Below the pieces are notes generated by a model. It was not told the origin of the DNA. It ran no database searches and saw nothing but the letters and a program-made list of their open reading frames with translations. From positions 434,001 to 498,000 of the forward strand of contig NZ_FORC01000001.1 of the NCBI RefSeq assembly GCF_900113905.1: a DNA stretch of 64,000 bases, in the 5' to 3' direction. Source of the stretch: Phytopseudomonas argentinensis. GTDB taxonomy: Bacteria > Pseudomonadota > Gammaproteobacteria > Pseudomonadales > Pseudomonadaceae. This document shows positions 22,024 through 30,297 of this stretch, one piece after another (within the stretch, counting starts at the first letter, position 1; each line of letters starts with the position of its first letter). The position numbers and the translations under genes are program-made.

Positions 22024-23235
22024 TCAGCCAAGCAGTTCGCTCATTGGGATGAACTGCACCAGGTCGCCTTCGGCGAGGGTGGTGCCTTCAGGCACCTGGG
22101 CCAACCCTTCGGCCCAGGCAGCGCTGCGCAGCACGCCAGAACTCTGGTTCGCGTAAGGCACCACGCGGCCGCTTTCCAGGCGCGCGCGCAGGAACTCGCG
22201 GCGCTTGCCCGGTTTGCCCCAGGTGAAGCCCGCCGGCACCTGGAAACCCAGCGGTTCGACCTTCTCTACGCCAAGGCGACGCAGCAGATAGGGGCGCGCC
22301 AGCAGGCCGAAGGTCACCAGCGTCGAGGCGGGGTTACCCGGCAGGCCGATGACCGGGCGACCGCGGAACTCACCGACGGTCAGCGGCTTGCCCGGCTTGA
22401 TGGCCAACTTCCACAACGCCAGGTCGCCGGCTTCCCGCAGGGCGATGCCGAGAAAGTCCGCCTCGCCCACCGACACCCCGCCGGTGGAGAGGATCAGGTC
22501 GACATCCTGCAGTTCGGCGAGCGCCTGGCGCGTGCGCTCGAGATCATCGGGCAGGATGCCGGCGTCGATGACCTGGCAACCCAGGCGCTGCAGCCAGGCG
22601 ACCAGCAGATAGCGGTTGCTGTTGTAGATCTGCCCGGCGCCAAGCGCCTGCCCAGGCTCGACCAGTTCGTCGCCGGTGGACAGCACTGCCACCAGAGGCC
22701 TACGCCTGACCGGCAACTGCGCCAGGCCGATGGAGGCAGCCAGGCCCAGTTCGATCGGCCCTAGCTGCGTACCGGCCGCCAGCAAGGTTTCCCCTTGGCG
22801 ATTTTCCTGGCCCTGGGGGCGGATGTTCTGCGCCACCTTCAACGCCTGGTTGAAGTGCACGCGGCCGTCGTCACCGACACTGACGTTCTCCTGCATCTCC
22901 ACCGTATCGGCGCCCTGCGGAATGGGCGCGCCGGTGAAGATGCGCGCGCAGGTACCAGGCTGCAGCGCCTCGGGGGCCATGCCGGCGAAGATACGCTGGC
23001 TGACCGGCAGGGCCTGGCCCTGCCAATCGGCCAGGCGCAGCGCATAACCGTCCATGGCACTGTTCGGCCAGGGCGGCAGGTCCAGGCCGGCAACCATCGG
23101 CTCGGCCAGCACCCGGCCATCGGCGGCAGCCAGGTCGACCAGTTCGTGCTCGCGGATCGGTGTGCTCTCGGCCAGCGCCAGAAGACGCTCCAGCGCCTGC
23201 TCAACCGGCATCAGCGGCGAATGCGCGTCGCTCAT
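22024..23235 (-). CDS. moeA: Molybdopterin molybdenumtransferase MoeA
   Basis: MoeA inserts molybdate into adenylylated molybdopterin to give Mo-MPT. The protein has 403 residues from [13 protein letters not shown]. Visible motifs are PPWPNSAMDGYAL (N-terminal), RIFTGAPIPQGADTVEMQE, STGDELVEPGQ, TGGVSVGEADF and KPGKPLTVG with GLPGNPAS. These cover the four MoeA domains. The ATG overlaps the moaB stop (ATGA at 23232-23235), so the two are translationally coupled. An upstream in-frame extension inside moaB is rejected. Its product would be used by NapA, encoded 7 kb away. Confidence 0.95.
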   Translation of the reverse strand: MSDAHSPLMPVEQALERLLALAESTPIREHELVDLAAADGRVLAEPMVAGLDLPPWPNSAMDGYALRLADWQGQALPVSQRIFAGMAPEALQPGTCARIFTGAPIPQGADTVEMQENVSVGDDGRVHFNQALKVAQNIRPQGQENRQGETLLAAGTQLGPIELGLAASIGLAQLPVRRRPLVAVLSTGDELVEPGQALGAGQIYNSNRYLLVAWLQRLGCQVIDAGILPDDLERTRQALAELQDVDLILSTGGVSVGEADFLGIALREAGDLALWKLAIKPGKPLTVGEFRGRPVIGLPGNPASTLVTFGLLARPYLLRRLGVEKVEPLGFQVPAGFTWGKPGKRREFLRARLESGRVVPYANQSSGVLRSAAWAEGLAQVPEGTTLAEGDLVQFIPMSELLG

Positions 23236-23771
23236 CCGCGGCTCTCGCAGGGGGCGGCACGTTTCAGATGCGGCACGAAATTGCAGGGGCGGTGACGGGC
23301 ATCGAGCTGCTCGGCCAGAATGCCGTCCCAACCGGTGCGACAGGCGTTGGTCGAACCCGGCAGGCAGCACACCAGGGTGCCATTGGCCAGACCGGCCAGC
23401 GCCCGGGACTGGATGGTCGAGGTGCCGATATCGGCGGTGGAAATCTGCCGGAACAGCTCGCCAAAACCATCGACCTGCTTGTCCAGCAGGCAGGCCACCG
23501 CTTCCGGCGTGCTGTCACGCCCGGTAAAGCCAGTCCCACCGGTAATCAGCACCACCTGCACCACGTCCTCGGCGATCCAGGTGGCGACCTGGGCGCGGAT
23601 CTTGTAGAGGTCGTCCTTGAGCAGGACCCGCTCGGCAAGGTTATGACCCGCCGCTTTCAGGCGGTCGACGAACAGTTGCCCGGAGGTATCGGTTTCCAGC
23701 GTTCGGGTATCGCTGACCGTCAGTACCGCGATGTTCAGGGGCACGAATGGGGCATCGGCCTTGTGGCTCAT
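23232..23771 (-). CDS. moaB: Molybdopterin adenylyltransferase MoaB
   Basis: MoaB (MogA-related) adenylylates molybdopterin before molybdate insertion by MoeA. The protein has 179 residues with [20 protein letters not shown] near the N-terminus, [16 protein letters not shown] with the substrate-binding motif, and [15 protein letters not shown] near the C-terminus. It is first in a two-gene operon with moeA (4-base overlap) and divergent from mobA, 68 bases away. P. aeruginosa has paralogous moeA/moaB pairs; I do not assign this one a number. Confidence 0.94.
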   Translation of the reverse strand: MSHKADAPFVPLNIAVLTVSDTRTLETDTSGQLFVDRLKAAGHNLAERVLLKDDLYKIRAQVATWIAEDVVQVVLITGGTGFTGRDSTPEAVACLLDKQVDGFGELFRQISTADIGTSTIQSRALAGLANGTLVCCLPGSTNACRTGWDGILAEQLDARHRPCNFVPHLKRAAPCESRG

Positions 23772-23839
23772 GGCAGGCTTCCAGTTGTCGTTAACAATGG
23801 CCGGTGTTATACCACAGCGCCACCTCCGGAGACCCTGTC

Positions 23840-24412
23840 ATGCCCGCGTCAGCTACGCCCCAAGCGTTTTCGGTGGTACTCCTCGCAGGCGGGCGCGGCC
23901 AGCGCATGGGCGGCCAGGACAAGGGCCTGGTGCTCTGGCGGGCGCGACCGATGATCGCATGGCTGCACCAGGTGGTGCGGCCGTTGACCGATGACCTGAT
24001 CATTTCCTGCAACCGCAATCAGCAGGCCTATGCGCCCTATGCCGACCGCCTGGTCGGTGACGAGAGCGCCGACTATCCCGGCCCTCTGGCGGGAATTCGC
24101 GCGGCCCTGCAGGTCGCCCGTCATCCCCTGCTGCTGGTGTTGCCCTGCGACGCGCCGCGGGTCGACCGCGCGCTGGTCGAGCGTTTGCTGGCCCTGGCCG
24201 AGGATCGTCCGGTCATGGCCCAGCGCGCCGGCTATTGGGAGCCGCTGTTCGCGGTCATCCCCCGCCGCCTGCTGCCATCACTGGAACAGGCCTGGCAGGC
24301 TGGTGAGCGCAGCACCCAGCGCTGGCTGCGTGCGCACGATCCCGTTGCGTTGCGCTGCGCAAGCGAAGATCCGCGCCTGAGCAACCTCAATTCCCCCGAC
24401 CTGCTCGGCTGA
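23840..24412 (+). CDS. mobA: Molybdenum cofactor guanylyltransferase MobA
   Basis: MobA links GMP from GTP to Mo-molybdopterin to form the bis-MGD cofactor required by DMSO reductase-family enzymes such as NapA. The 190-residue protein starts at ATG 23840 with GGAGA upstream and carries the nucleotide-binding motif LLAGGRGQRMGGQDKGLV (17-34), then CNRNQ and LPCDAPRVD. It is divergent from moaB-moeA, so the three late-stage cofactor genes share a 68-base promoter region. Confidence 0.95.
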   Translation: MPASATPQAFSVVLLAGGRGQRMGGQDKGLVLWRARPMIAWLHQVVRPLTDDLIISCNRNQQAYAPYADRLVGDESADYPGPLAGIRAALQVARHPLLLVLPCDAPRVDRALVERLLALAEDRPVMAQRAGYWEPLFAVIPRRLLPSLEQAWQAGERSTQRWLRAHDPVALRCASEDPRLSNLNSPDLLG

Positions 24413-24519
24413 ACGCTTGCGGCATAGCAGCCTCGGGTGGATAAATAGGGTGGAACTTGGGCTCGGCCTACCCGTCTGAGCCAAGGTAATCACTCTGCCT
24501 CGACTTAAGGAGACATGCC

Positions 24520-24741
24520 ATGAAGCAACGGACTACCGCTGCATTCCTACTCGCCCTCGGCCTGGTTACCCTGGCAGGCTGTTCCACGCCATCGGTGATC
24601 ACCCTCAACGATGGCCGTGAGATCCAGACTGTCGATCGTCCCGATTTCGACGACGACACCGGCTTCTACGAGTTCGAACAGCTCGATGGCAAGCGCACCA
24701 AGGTCAACAAGGATCAGGTCCGCACCGTCAAGGAGCTGTAA
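24520..24741 (+). CDS. YgdI/YgdR-type small lipoprotein
   Basis: A 73-residue lipoprotein with a signal peptide ending in the lipobox LAGC (Cys21). The mature part (PSVITLNDGREIQTVDRPDF..., then YEFEQLDGKRTKVNKDQV) is the conserved YgdI/YgdR beta-fold. The role is unknown. AAGGAG lies ahead of the ATG. Position after mobA matches P. aeruginosa PA3031, and tRNA-Pro follows. Confidence 0.93.
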   Translation: MKQRTTAAFLLALGLVTLAGCSTPSVITLNDGREIQTVDRPDFDDDTGFYEFEQLDGKRTKVNKDQVRTVKEL

Positions 24742-24805
24742 GCGCACGCCAGGCTTGCGGGCGTACGCCAGGCGCGGCGCCCGATTAAAAATTTTTGCTA
24801 ACCCC

Positions 24806-24833
24806 TTGTGCTGCAAAAGTTTTTGAGTAGAAT
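24806..24833 (+). promoter_or_regulatory. Promoter of tRNA-Pro
   Basis: TTGTGC (24806-24811) and TAGAAT (24828-24833) are spaced by 16 bases, with an AT-rich stretch upstream. The -10 ends 10 bases before the mature tRNA, fitting a short 5' leader. Confidence 0.7.
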
Positions 24834-24843
24834 TTGGCGAATT

Positions 24844-24920
24844 CGGAGTGTAGCGCAGCTTGGTAGCGCGTCTCGTTCGGGACGAGAAGGTCGCAGGTTC
24901 GAATCCTGTCTCTCCGACCA
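24844..24920 (+). tRNA. tRNA-Pro (anticodon CGG)
   Basis: A 77-nt cloverleaf can be folded, with an encoded CCA end. The anticodon stem TCTCG/CGAGA holds loop TTCGGGA, giving anticodon CGG. The T-arm is GCAGG-TTCGAAT-CCTGT. The acceptor stem has one T-T mismatch at the sixth pair. Its own promoter lies upstream and a strong terminator downstream. No duplicate of its 3' end is seen nearby, so there is no sign of an integrated element. Confidence 0.97.
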
Positions 24921-24930
24921 AATCCCCAAA

Positions 24931-24959
24931 AAAACCGGCCCTCGTGGCCGGTTTTTTTT
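24931..24959 (+). terminator. Terminator of tRNA-Pro
   Basis: AAAACCGGCC (24931-24940) pairs with GGCCGGTTTT (24946-24955), followed by further T residues. It lies 11 bases after the tRNA. Confidence 0.92.
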
Positions 24960-25039
24960 CGTTTTGCGCCTTCAGGCGCAAAGCTATCCGCGCTGCACCA
25001 GCCCTCAAACCAGCAGGCACCGGCCAACCCGCAGGCATG

Positions 25040-25063
25040 AAAAAGCCCGCTCATGGGCGGGCT
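25040..25063 (-). terminator. Terminator of the secreted mini-protein gene
   Basis: AGCCCGC (25044-25050) pairs with GCGGGCT (25057-25063). On the minus strand a T-run (25040-25043) follows, so it terminates transcription coming from the gene at 25111-25293. Confidence 0.8.
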
Positions 25064-25110
25064 ATTGGTGATGCCTTGGCAACCGGCGATGGCGGCCACT
25101 CTCGAATCGA

Positions 25111-25293
25111 TCAGCCTTCGCCCCCACCACCGCAGGCGATGAGCTCGATCAGGCCCATCTGGTACCACTTGTTCTGGCAACTCCAGCCGTGCTCGAACGT
25201 CCAGGCACTGGCAGTGCCACTGAATGCAATGCCCGCCACAAGCGCAGCGGCCAGCCCCAAACTGCGTGAGTGCGCTTTCTTCATGCGTTTCAT
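25111..25293 (-). CDS. Secreted 60-residue mini-protein of unknown function
   Basis: The ATG at 25293 has GAGG upstream. It begins KRMKKAHSRS followed by a hydrophobic signal region (LGLAAALVAGIAFSGTASA) with a likely AxA cleavage site. The mature part is only about 30 residues: WTFEHGWSCQNKWYQMG, then LIELIACGGGGEG. It has three Trp, two Cys that could form a disulfide, and a glycine-rich acidic tail. A longer in-frame ORF upstream is not supported by a ribosome site. The gene has its own terminator and lies alone between tRNA-Pro and dctA. I do not recognise the family. Confidence 0.75.
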   Translation of the reverse strand: MKRMKKAHSRSLGLAAALVAGIAFSGTASAWTFEHGWSCQNKWYQMGLIELIACGGGGEG

Positions 25294-25463
25294 GGAAACC
25301 TCGCCATTGATCAGGATTGATGAGCAGCGCCGCGCACTACAGCTGTCGATCTTGCGAAACGCCACCCGCCTGGAAATGCTCCTACCTAACCGAGCCCGGC
25401 TCAATAGAACAGGTGGGCTAAAGGCGAGGTGCCAGCCTCTGCCCAGCGGTTTTCACCCGCCCA

Positions 25464-25490
25464 TAAAAAAAGCCCGCCACAAGGGCGGGC
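25464..25490 (-). terminator. Terminator of dctA
   Basis: GCCCGCC (25472-25478) pairs with GGCGGGC (25484-25490); on the minus strand a run of seven T follows. It lies 43 bases beyond the dctA stop. A second perfect hairpin lies between it and the gene (25496-25518). Confidence 0.88.
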
Positions 25491-25495
25491 CAGAT

Positions 25496-25518
25496 GACCT
25501 TCCCGGTACGGGAAGGTC
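25496..25518. other. Perfect 10-bp hairpin after dctA
   Basis: GACCTTCCCG (25496-25505) and CGGGAAGGTC (25509-25518) form a perfect stem with a three-base loop, 14 bases after the dctA stop. It has no T-run of its own, so it may stabilise the transcript 3' end ahead of the true terminator. Confidence 0.6.
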
Positions 25519-25532
25519 GACGACATCGGGTA

Positions 25533-26861
25533 TCAGGAAACCTTGCCAGCGCTGTCGGCGGGCACGGCCACCACGTCCGGACGACCACCGGAAGCCAGCT
25601 CGCGCTGCAGGGTGTCTTCGTCCAGCTCCTTGCACCACTTGGCGACCACGATGGTGGCCACGCCGTTACCGACCAGGTTGGTCAGTGCACGGGCTTCGGA
25701 CATGAAGCGGTCGATACCGAGGATCAGCGCCAGGCCGGCAACCGGCAGGTGGCCGACGGCGGACAGGGTGGCAGCCAGAACGATGAAACCGCTACCGGTG
25801 ACGCCCGCAGCACCTTTGGAGGCAACCAGCAGCACCAGCAGCAGGGTGATCTGGTGGGTGATGTCCATCGGCGTGTCGGTGGCCTGGGCGATGAACACCG
25901 CGGCCATGGTCAGGTAGATCGAGGTACCGTCGAGGTTGAACGAGTAACCGGTAGGAATCACCAGGCCGACCACCGACTTGTTGGCACCGAGCTTCTCCAT
26001 CTTGGTCAGCATGCGCGGCAGTGCCGACTCGGACGACGAGGTACCCAGCACGATCATCAGCTCTTCACGGATGTAGCGGATCAGGCGCAGCACGCTGAAG
26101 CCGTGGGCACGGCAGATGCCACCCAGCACGATGAGCACGAAGAAGAAGCAGGTGATGTAGAAGCACAGCATCAGCTGGCCCAGCTGCACCAGCGAGCCGA
26201 CACCGTACTGACCGATGGTGAAGGCCATGGCACCGAAGGCACCGATGGGCGCGAGCTTCATGATCATGTTGATGATGCCGAACATGACATGGGCGATGCG
26301 ATCGATGAACTCGAGCACCGGGCGACCGAACTCACCCATGCGCTGCAGGGCAAAGGCGAAGATCACCGAGAAGAACAGCACCTGCAGGATGTCGCCATTG
26401 GCGAACGCCCCGACCACGGTGGACGGAATCACGTTGAGCAGGAAGCCGATGGTGGTCTGCGCCTCGCCCGCCTGGGCATAGGCAGCGATCTTGCTGGCAT
26501 CCAGGGTGCTCGGATCGACGTGCATGCCAACGCCTGGCTGCACCACGTTGACCACGACCAGACCGATGATCAGGGCGATGGTGGAAACGATCTCGAAATA
26601 CATCAGCGCGTAGCCGCCGGTCTTGCCGACGGCCTTCATGTCCTGCATGCCGGCGATGCCGCTGACCACGGTACAGAAGATGATGGGTGCGATGACCATC
26701 TTGATCAGCTTGACGAAACCATCGCCAAGTGGCTTGAGGGCGACGCCCGTCTCAGGATAGAAGTGACCGAGGAGAATGCCGATGGTGATGGCGAACAACA
26801 CCTGGACATAGAGCATCTTGTAGAACGGTTGACGGACAACTTCGTTCGTTGTGGCAGTCAT
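25533..26861 (-). CDS. dctA: C4-dicarboxylate transporter DctA
   Basis: DctA is an inner-membrane symporter of the dicarboxylate/amino acid:cation family that takes up succinate, fumarate and malate under aerobic conditions. The protein has 442 residues and about eight membrane helices. Family signatures visible are [19 protein letters not shown], the serine-rich loop [24 protein letters not shown] and [12 protein letters not shown] with the final [13 protein letters not shown] motif. A sigma-54 promoter lies 131-145 bases upstream of its start. It is next to phoQ, as in P. aeruginosa (PA1183). Confidence 0.95.
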   Translation of the reverse strand: MTATTNEVVRQPFYKMLYVQVLFAITIGILLGHFYPETGVALKPLGDGFVKLIKMVIAPIIFCTVVSGIAGMQDMKAVGKTGGYALMYFEIVSTIALIIGLVVVNVVQPGVGMHVDPSTLDASKIAAYAQAGEAQTTIGFLLNVIPSTVVGAFANGDILQVLFFSVIFAFALQRMGEFGRPVLEFIDRIAHVMFGIINMIMKLAPIGAFGAMAFTIGQYGVGSLVQLGQLMLCFYITCFFFVLIVLGGICRAHGFSVLRLIRYIREELMIVLGTSSSESALPRMLTKMEKLGANKSVVGLVIPTGYSFNLDGTSIYLTMAAVFIAQATDTPMDITHQITLLLVLLVASKGAAGVTGSGFIVLAATLSAVGHLPVAGLALILGIDRFMSEARALTNLVGNGVATIVVAKWCKELDEDTLQRELASGGRPDVVAVPADSAGKVS

Positions 26862-26991
26862 GGTGAATCCTCATGGGTGCGGCAATGACATCCAGCGACG
26901 TCCGCACCACCTTTCTTGTTTAGGCGCCAACCCTCCTGACCTGGAGGGATTTGTTAGTAGGTACGCTCGACGCGACCTTGAGGCAGCAAAA

Positions 26992-27006
26992 GCAAGCCCC
27001 ATGCCA
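26992..27006 (-). promoter_or_regulatory. Sigma-54 (RpoN) promoter of dctA
   Basis: On the minus strand the sequence reads TGGCAT-GGGGC-TTGC, matching the -24/-12 consensus TGGCAC-N5-TTGC at all key GG and GC positions with one change. It lies about 131 bases upstream of the dctA ATG and is followed by CTTTTGC. RpoN with DctB/DctD is the known control of dctA in Pseudomonas. Confidence 0.8.
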
Positions 27007-27144
27007 TACAAGAAAAATTCGGATAAACCTTTGTTATAGCGGTGTTTGAGAAAAGATTTCGTGCCCCTTTCGATGGCCGATGGCGGTTTTCCGCACGTGG
27101 CTCCGGCAGGCGTGGCGGATTCCCACCACGACTGGCGAGATCAA

Positions 27145-28515
27145 TCAGATACGCACCCGAAACGCCGCCCCGCCCAACGCGGACTCCTCGAGAAACAGCT
27201 CGCCGTCATAGCTCTCGATGATGTCCTTGACCACCGCGGTACCGATCCCCTGCCCTGGATGCTGGGCATCCAGCCGCTCGCCACGGCGCAGGATCCGCTC
27301 GCGCTGATCCACCGGCACGCCTGGGCCGTCGTCCTCGACGCAGAGCTGGCAGGTGCCATTGTCGACAGCGGCGCTGATGCGTACCTGGCCCAGGCATAAT
27401 CGGTACGCGTTTTCCAGCAGGTTACCCAGCAGTTCGAGTAGCGCCGCGCGCTCCATGGGGATCTCCAGCCAAGCATCGAACTGGCGCTGTACACTGACCT
27501 GCTTGTCCCGGTAGACCTTGTCGAGCGCCTCGCAGAGGTTGTCGACCACGGTGGCCAGCGGCACCCGGTGACGGACCAGGCCGCTCTTGCGCAGGCTGGC
27601 GCGTTGCAGCTGATAGCCGATCTGCTGGCTCATGCGCTCGATCTGCCCCTGGAGAATCTGTGCCTGCTCGCGGTTTTCCGGTTTGGCGGCGATCACCTCG
27701 GCCGCGCCCTGCAGCACCGACAGCGGGGTCTTCAGGCTGTGCGCCAGGTCATCGAGGGAGTTCCGATAGCGCTCGCGCTGCTGGCGCTCGCTGTCCAGCA
27801 GGCGGTTCAGCGAGCCGGTCAGGCGCAGCAACTCACGGGGATGGTCATCGCTCAGCCGTTCGCGGGTGCCGCTCTCCACCTCATCGAGTTCCTCGCGCAA
27901 CCCGCGCAGGCTGCGAAAGCCCCAGGTCAGGCCGAACCACAACAGCCCCAGGAGCAGCAGCAGCGCACCACCGAGCCACAGGTACAGCTGCTTGGTGAAA
28001 TCGTTGTACAGCGCCTGGGTGTCGCTGGCCGGCTGCATGGTGACGATGCTGAACGCCGCGCTCTGCCCGCGCAGCAGCTTGATCTCCACGTCATAGATGT
28101 AGAATTCGCGGCCTTGACGGTCGGTGGTGCGCAGCAGTTCGTCGCCACGCCCGTCGTAACGCGGCTGGTAGGACACGGACATATCCCGGGTCGACGGCGA
28201 GCGCCACACCAGCTGCCCGTCGCGGTCGTAGATGAAGCCCAGCAACTGGGCGTCGGGCAGGTCGAATTCCTCGTCAGGCAGCTTGCTGGGCATGCGCAGC
28301 TTGCCGTCGTCGGTACGGGCTGCGGATATCAACGCACCGGCATCGGCGGCCAGGCGTTTCTCGACGGATTTTTCCAGGGCGATCAGAAAGGCGCCCTGCA
28401 AGGCCGGCAACAGCGCCAGCATGAACAGCACGGCGATCACCGTGCTGCCGAGCATCAGGCGCAGGCGCAGGGAGGACACCCAGTGCACTTTCAAGCGTGC
28501 CAGTCCTGAGGTCAC
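27145..28515 (-). CDS. phoQ: Sensor histidine kinase PhoQ
   Basis: PhoQ senses low divalent cations and cationic peptides at the inner membrane and phosphorylates PhoP. The protein has 456 residues: a first membrane helix near 19-45, an acidic periplasmic sensor (about 46-175), a second helix (about 177-200), HAMP, then the dimerization helix with His259 in LAHSLKTPLSVL. The ATPase domain has the N box (GNLLENAYRL), DDGPGVP and GQGIGTAVV. The start is GTG at 28515, overlapping the phoP stop (GTGA), which implies translational coupling; GTG codons a little further in are alternatives. The order oprH-phoP-phoQ matches P. aeruginosa. Confidence 0.94.
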   Translation of the reverse strand: MTSGLARLKVHWVSSLRLRLMLGSTVIAVLFMLALLPALQGAFLIALEKSVEKRLAADAGALISAARTDDGKLRMPSKLPDEEFDLPDAQLLGFIYDRDGQLVWRSPSTRDMSVSYQPRYDGRGDELLRTTDRQGREFYIYDVEIKLLRGQSAAFSIVTMQPASDTQALYNDFTKQLYLWLGGALLLLLGLLWFGLTWGFRSLRGLREELDEVESGTRERLSDDHPRELLRLTGSLNRLLDSERQQRERYRNSLDDLAHSLKTPLSVLQGAAEVIAAKPENREQAQILQGQIERMSQQIGYQLQRASLRKSGLVRHRVPLATVVDNLCEALDKVYRDKQVSVQRQFDAWLEIPMERAALLELLGNLLENAYRLCLGQVRISAAVDNGTCQLCVEDDGPGVPVDQRERILRRGERLDAQHPGQGIGTAVVKDIIESYDGELFLEESALGGAAFRVRI

Positions 28516-29189
28516 CGGCAGCGCTCGGTGAACAGATAGCCCTGGCCGCGCACCGTTTCGATCGGTTTGAAGCCGTTGCAGCTTTCCAGCTTGCGGCGCA
28601 GACGGCCGACCAGCACTTCGATCACGTTGGGGTCGCGTTCCTCGTCATCGGGATACAGCTGCTCGATCAACCGCTCCTTGGGCACCACCTGCTGGTGATG
28701 GCGCATCAGGTATTCGAGGATGCGGTATTCGTAGGCGGTCAGGCCCATGCCCGCACCATCGATCAGTGCCTGTTTGCGGTTCATGTCCAACAGCAGCGGG
28801 CCGGCCTCGATGGTCGACTGGATGAACCCGGAAGAACGTCGCAGCAGGGCATTGAGGCGCGCCTCCAGCTCTTCGAACTGAAAGGGTTTGACCACATAGT
28901 CATCGGCACCGGAGGCCAGGCCTTCGACCTTGTCCTGCCAGTTGCCACGGGCGGTGAGAATCAGGATGGGAAAGGTCTTGTCGCGACTGCGCAGCTGGCG
29001 GATCAGGTCAAGCCCGCTGATACCGGGAAGACCGAGATCGATCACCGCCAGGTCATGGTGGTATTCATCGACGCGATACAGCGCCTCCTCGGCATTGGCG
29101 ACCGCGTCCACCACGTGGCCTTGTTCGCCGAGTCGGGTATACAGATGGTGACGCAGCAGCGCCTCATCCTCCACGACCAGCAATTTCAT
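28512..29189 (-). CDS. phoP: Response regulator PhoP
   Basis: PhoP is an OmpR-type activator controlling magnesium homeostasis, lipid A modification and polymyxin resistance genes. The protein has 225 residues. The receiver has acidic residues EDE (7-9), phospho-acceptor Asp51 and Lys101 (VVKPF). The C-terminal winged helix contains LTAYEYRILEYLMRH and VEVLVGRLRRKLE-like helices (seen as IEVLVGRLRRKLE). It lies 207 bases downstream of oprH with a hairpin between. Four direct GTTCAG repeats upstream of oprH are its expected autoregulatory site. Confidence 0.96.
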   Translation of the reverse strand: MKLLVVEDEALLRHHLYTRLGEQGHVVDAVANAEEALYRVDEYHHDLAVIDLGLPGISGLDLIRQLRSRDKTFPILILTARGNWQDKVEGLASGADDYVVKPFQFEELEARLNALLRRSSGFIQSTIEAGPLLLDMNRKQALIDGAGMGLTAYEYRILEYLMRHHQQVVPKERLIEQLYPDDEERDPNVIEVLVGRLRRKLESCNGFKPIETVRGQGYLFTERCR

Positions 29190-29247
29190 CGTTGCATGCC
29201 CTCTTCGTTATGAAACGGCAACAAGCTCGAGCCATCAATTCAATGAT

Positions 29248-29270
29248 CTTGCGAGCTAGAGCCTCGCAAG
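29248..29270. other. Hairpin in the oprH-phoP intercistronic region
   Basis: CTTGCGAG (29248-29255) and CTCGCAAG (29263-29270) form a perfect 8-bp stem with a 7-base loop. The 207-base spacer between oprH and phoP holds no gene. The hairpin could lower read-through or mark processing, giving more oprH than phoPQ message. Confidence 0.55.
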
Positions 29271-29396
29271 GCCTGGGCGGCTCCGCAAAAACAGGCGAAA
29301 AGCGGCCGGCGTCGCGGGCGACTGTACTTGCGTACCCGAGCACTTCACGCCTGTTCTTTAACGTCGCAGGGCCGACGCGCAGCTGATTATGGTGAT

Positions 29397-30005
29397 TTAG
29401 AACTTGTAGTTGGCACCCAGGTACCACTGACCGCTGCTATGCAGATCCAGGGAGCCGACCTTGCCTTCGCCGTGCGGCGCGAACTCGGTGCTGGCGTTGG
29501 TGCGCAGGTAACGGTAGCCGCCTTCGATGGAGGCGTTCTCGTTGACTTCCTGCAGCAGGCCTGCCTGCAAGCCGGCAGCATACCCGACATTGGTGTCACG
29601 CGAGACACCCGGGCTGTTCTGCTCCAGCTTGACCAGGCCCAGGGTGCCACCGCCGAACAGCTTGGTGCCGTTCTCGTTCAGCGGCAGGAAGGCGTCGTAG
29701 CTGCCGAGCAGGTTCTGCTGGCGCAGCTTGAGGCCGTCGTTGCTGCCGGAGATGTATTCGTAGGTGGCGTAGTAACGGCCGACCTCGTTCTGCTGACCGG
29801 CGCGCACGCCCCAGGTACCTTCGTTATTGATCACGCTGTCGAAGTTGGGGTTGCCCTGGTTGGCGTTCAGCGCCGAGGACTTCTGGATGTTGTTGCTGGT
29901 CTGGCCCCAGGTGAAGCCGGCAAAGTTGTTGTCGGCATGGGCGCTGGTCGCAGCGCCGAATACCAGGGAAGTCGCCAGAGCCAGTTTGGTCAGAGTCGCT
30001 TTCAT
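29397..30005 (-). CDS. oprH: Outer membrane protein OprH
   Basis: OprH is a small 8-stranded beta-barrel that binds lipopolysaccharide and substitutes for bridging magnesium when Mg2+ is low. The protein has 202 residues with a signal peptide ending SAHA and a mature N-terminus DNNFAGFTWGQTSN. Alternating aromatic strands and the final WYLGANYKF, ending in Phe, are typical for BAM-dependent barrels. It is first in the oprH-phoPQ operon and is preceded by a four-unit PhoP-box array. Confidence 0.95.
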   Translation of the reverse strand: MKATLTKLALATSLVFGAATSAHADNNFAGFTWGQTSNNIQKSSALNANQGNPNFDSVINNEGTWGVRAGQQNEVGRYYATYEYISGSNDGLKLRQQNLLGSYDAFLPLNENGTKLFGGGTLGLVKLEQNSPGVSRDTNVGYAAGLQAGLLQEVNENASIEGGYRYLRTNASTEFAPHGEGKVGSLDLHSSGQWYLGANYKF

Positions 30006-30069
30006 GGAGATGCCTCTCGAATGGCAGTGGGTTAATGAAAAACTCGAGAGTCATCTTGCCCGCTGGCGA

Positions 30070-30108
30070 CTGAACCCCTCCTGAACCCTCGCTGAACCTC
30101 ACCTGAAC
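30070..30108 (-). promoter_or_regulatory. PhoP-box array (four GTTCAG direct repeats)
   Basis: On the minus strand four perfect GTTCAG hexamers (plus-strand CTGAAC at 30070, 30081, 30092 and 30103) repeat every 11 bases with 5-base spacers. PhoP binds direct repeats of this type at 11-bp phasing. A possible -10 (CAAGAT) lies 11 bases downstream of the last repeat. The array lies 65 bases upstream of the oprH start. Confidence 0.88.
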
Positions 30109-30158
30109 GACGGGCCGAACAGCCATTCACCGGCTGCCATGGGGTAACGGCCCAGTCA

Positions 30159-30172
30159 TTGACCCGGATCAA
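30159..30172. promoter_or_regulatory. ANR/DNR (FNR-type) box upstream of nap
   Basis: TTGAC-CCGG-ATCAA differs from the ANR consensus TTGAT-N4-ATCAA by one base. It lies 126 bases upstream of napE in the divergent oprH/napE region and fits oxygen-limited activation of the nitrate reductase operon. Confidence 0.75.
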
Positions 30173-30297
30173 TACCCCGCTAGCCAGTACGACTAAGGTC
30201 GGCTTAACGACCATAGACCGTCAGATTGCGAGCGCCAAAGGCGCCGCCTTCGTCAATGACGGCATGTCCAATCAGCCTGACCGATGAAGAACTGCCC

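Noticed and set aside
24844..25293. tRNA-Pro as an integration site with a small island to its right
   Set aside because: No integrase, no duplicated tRNA end and no mobile genes; the region runs straight into dctA.
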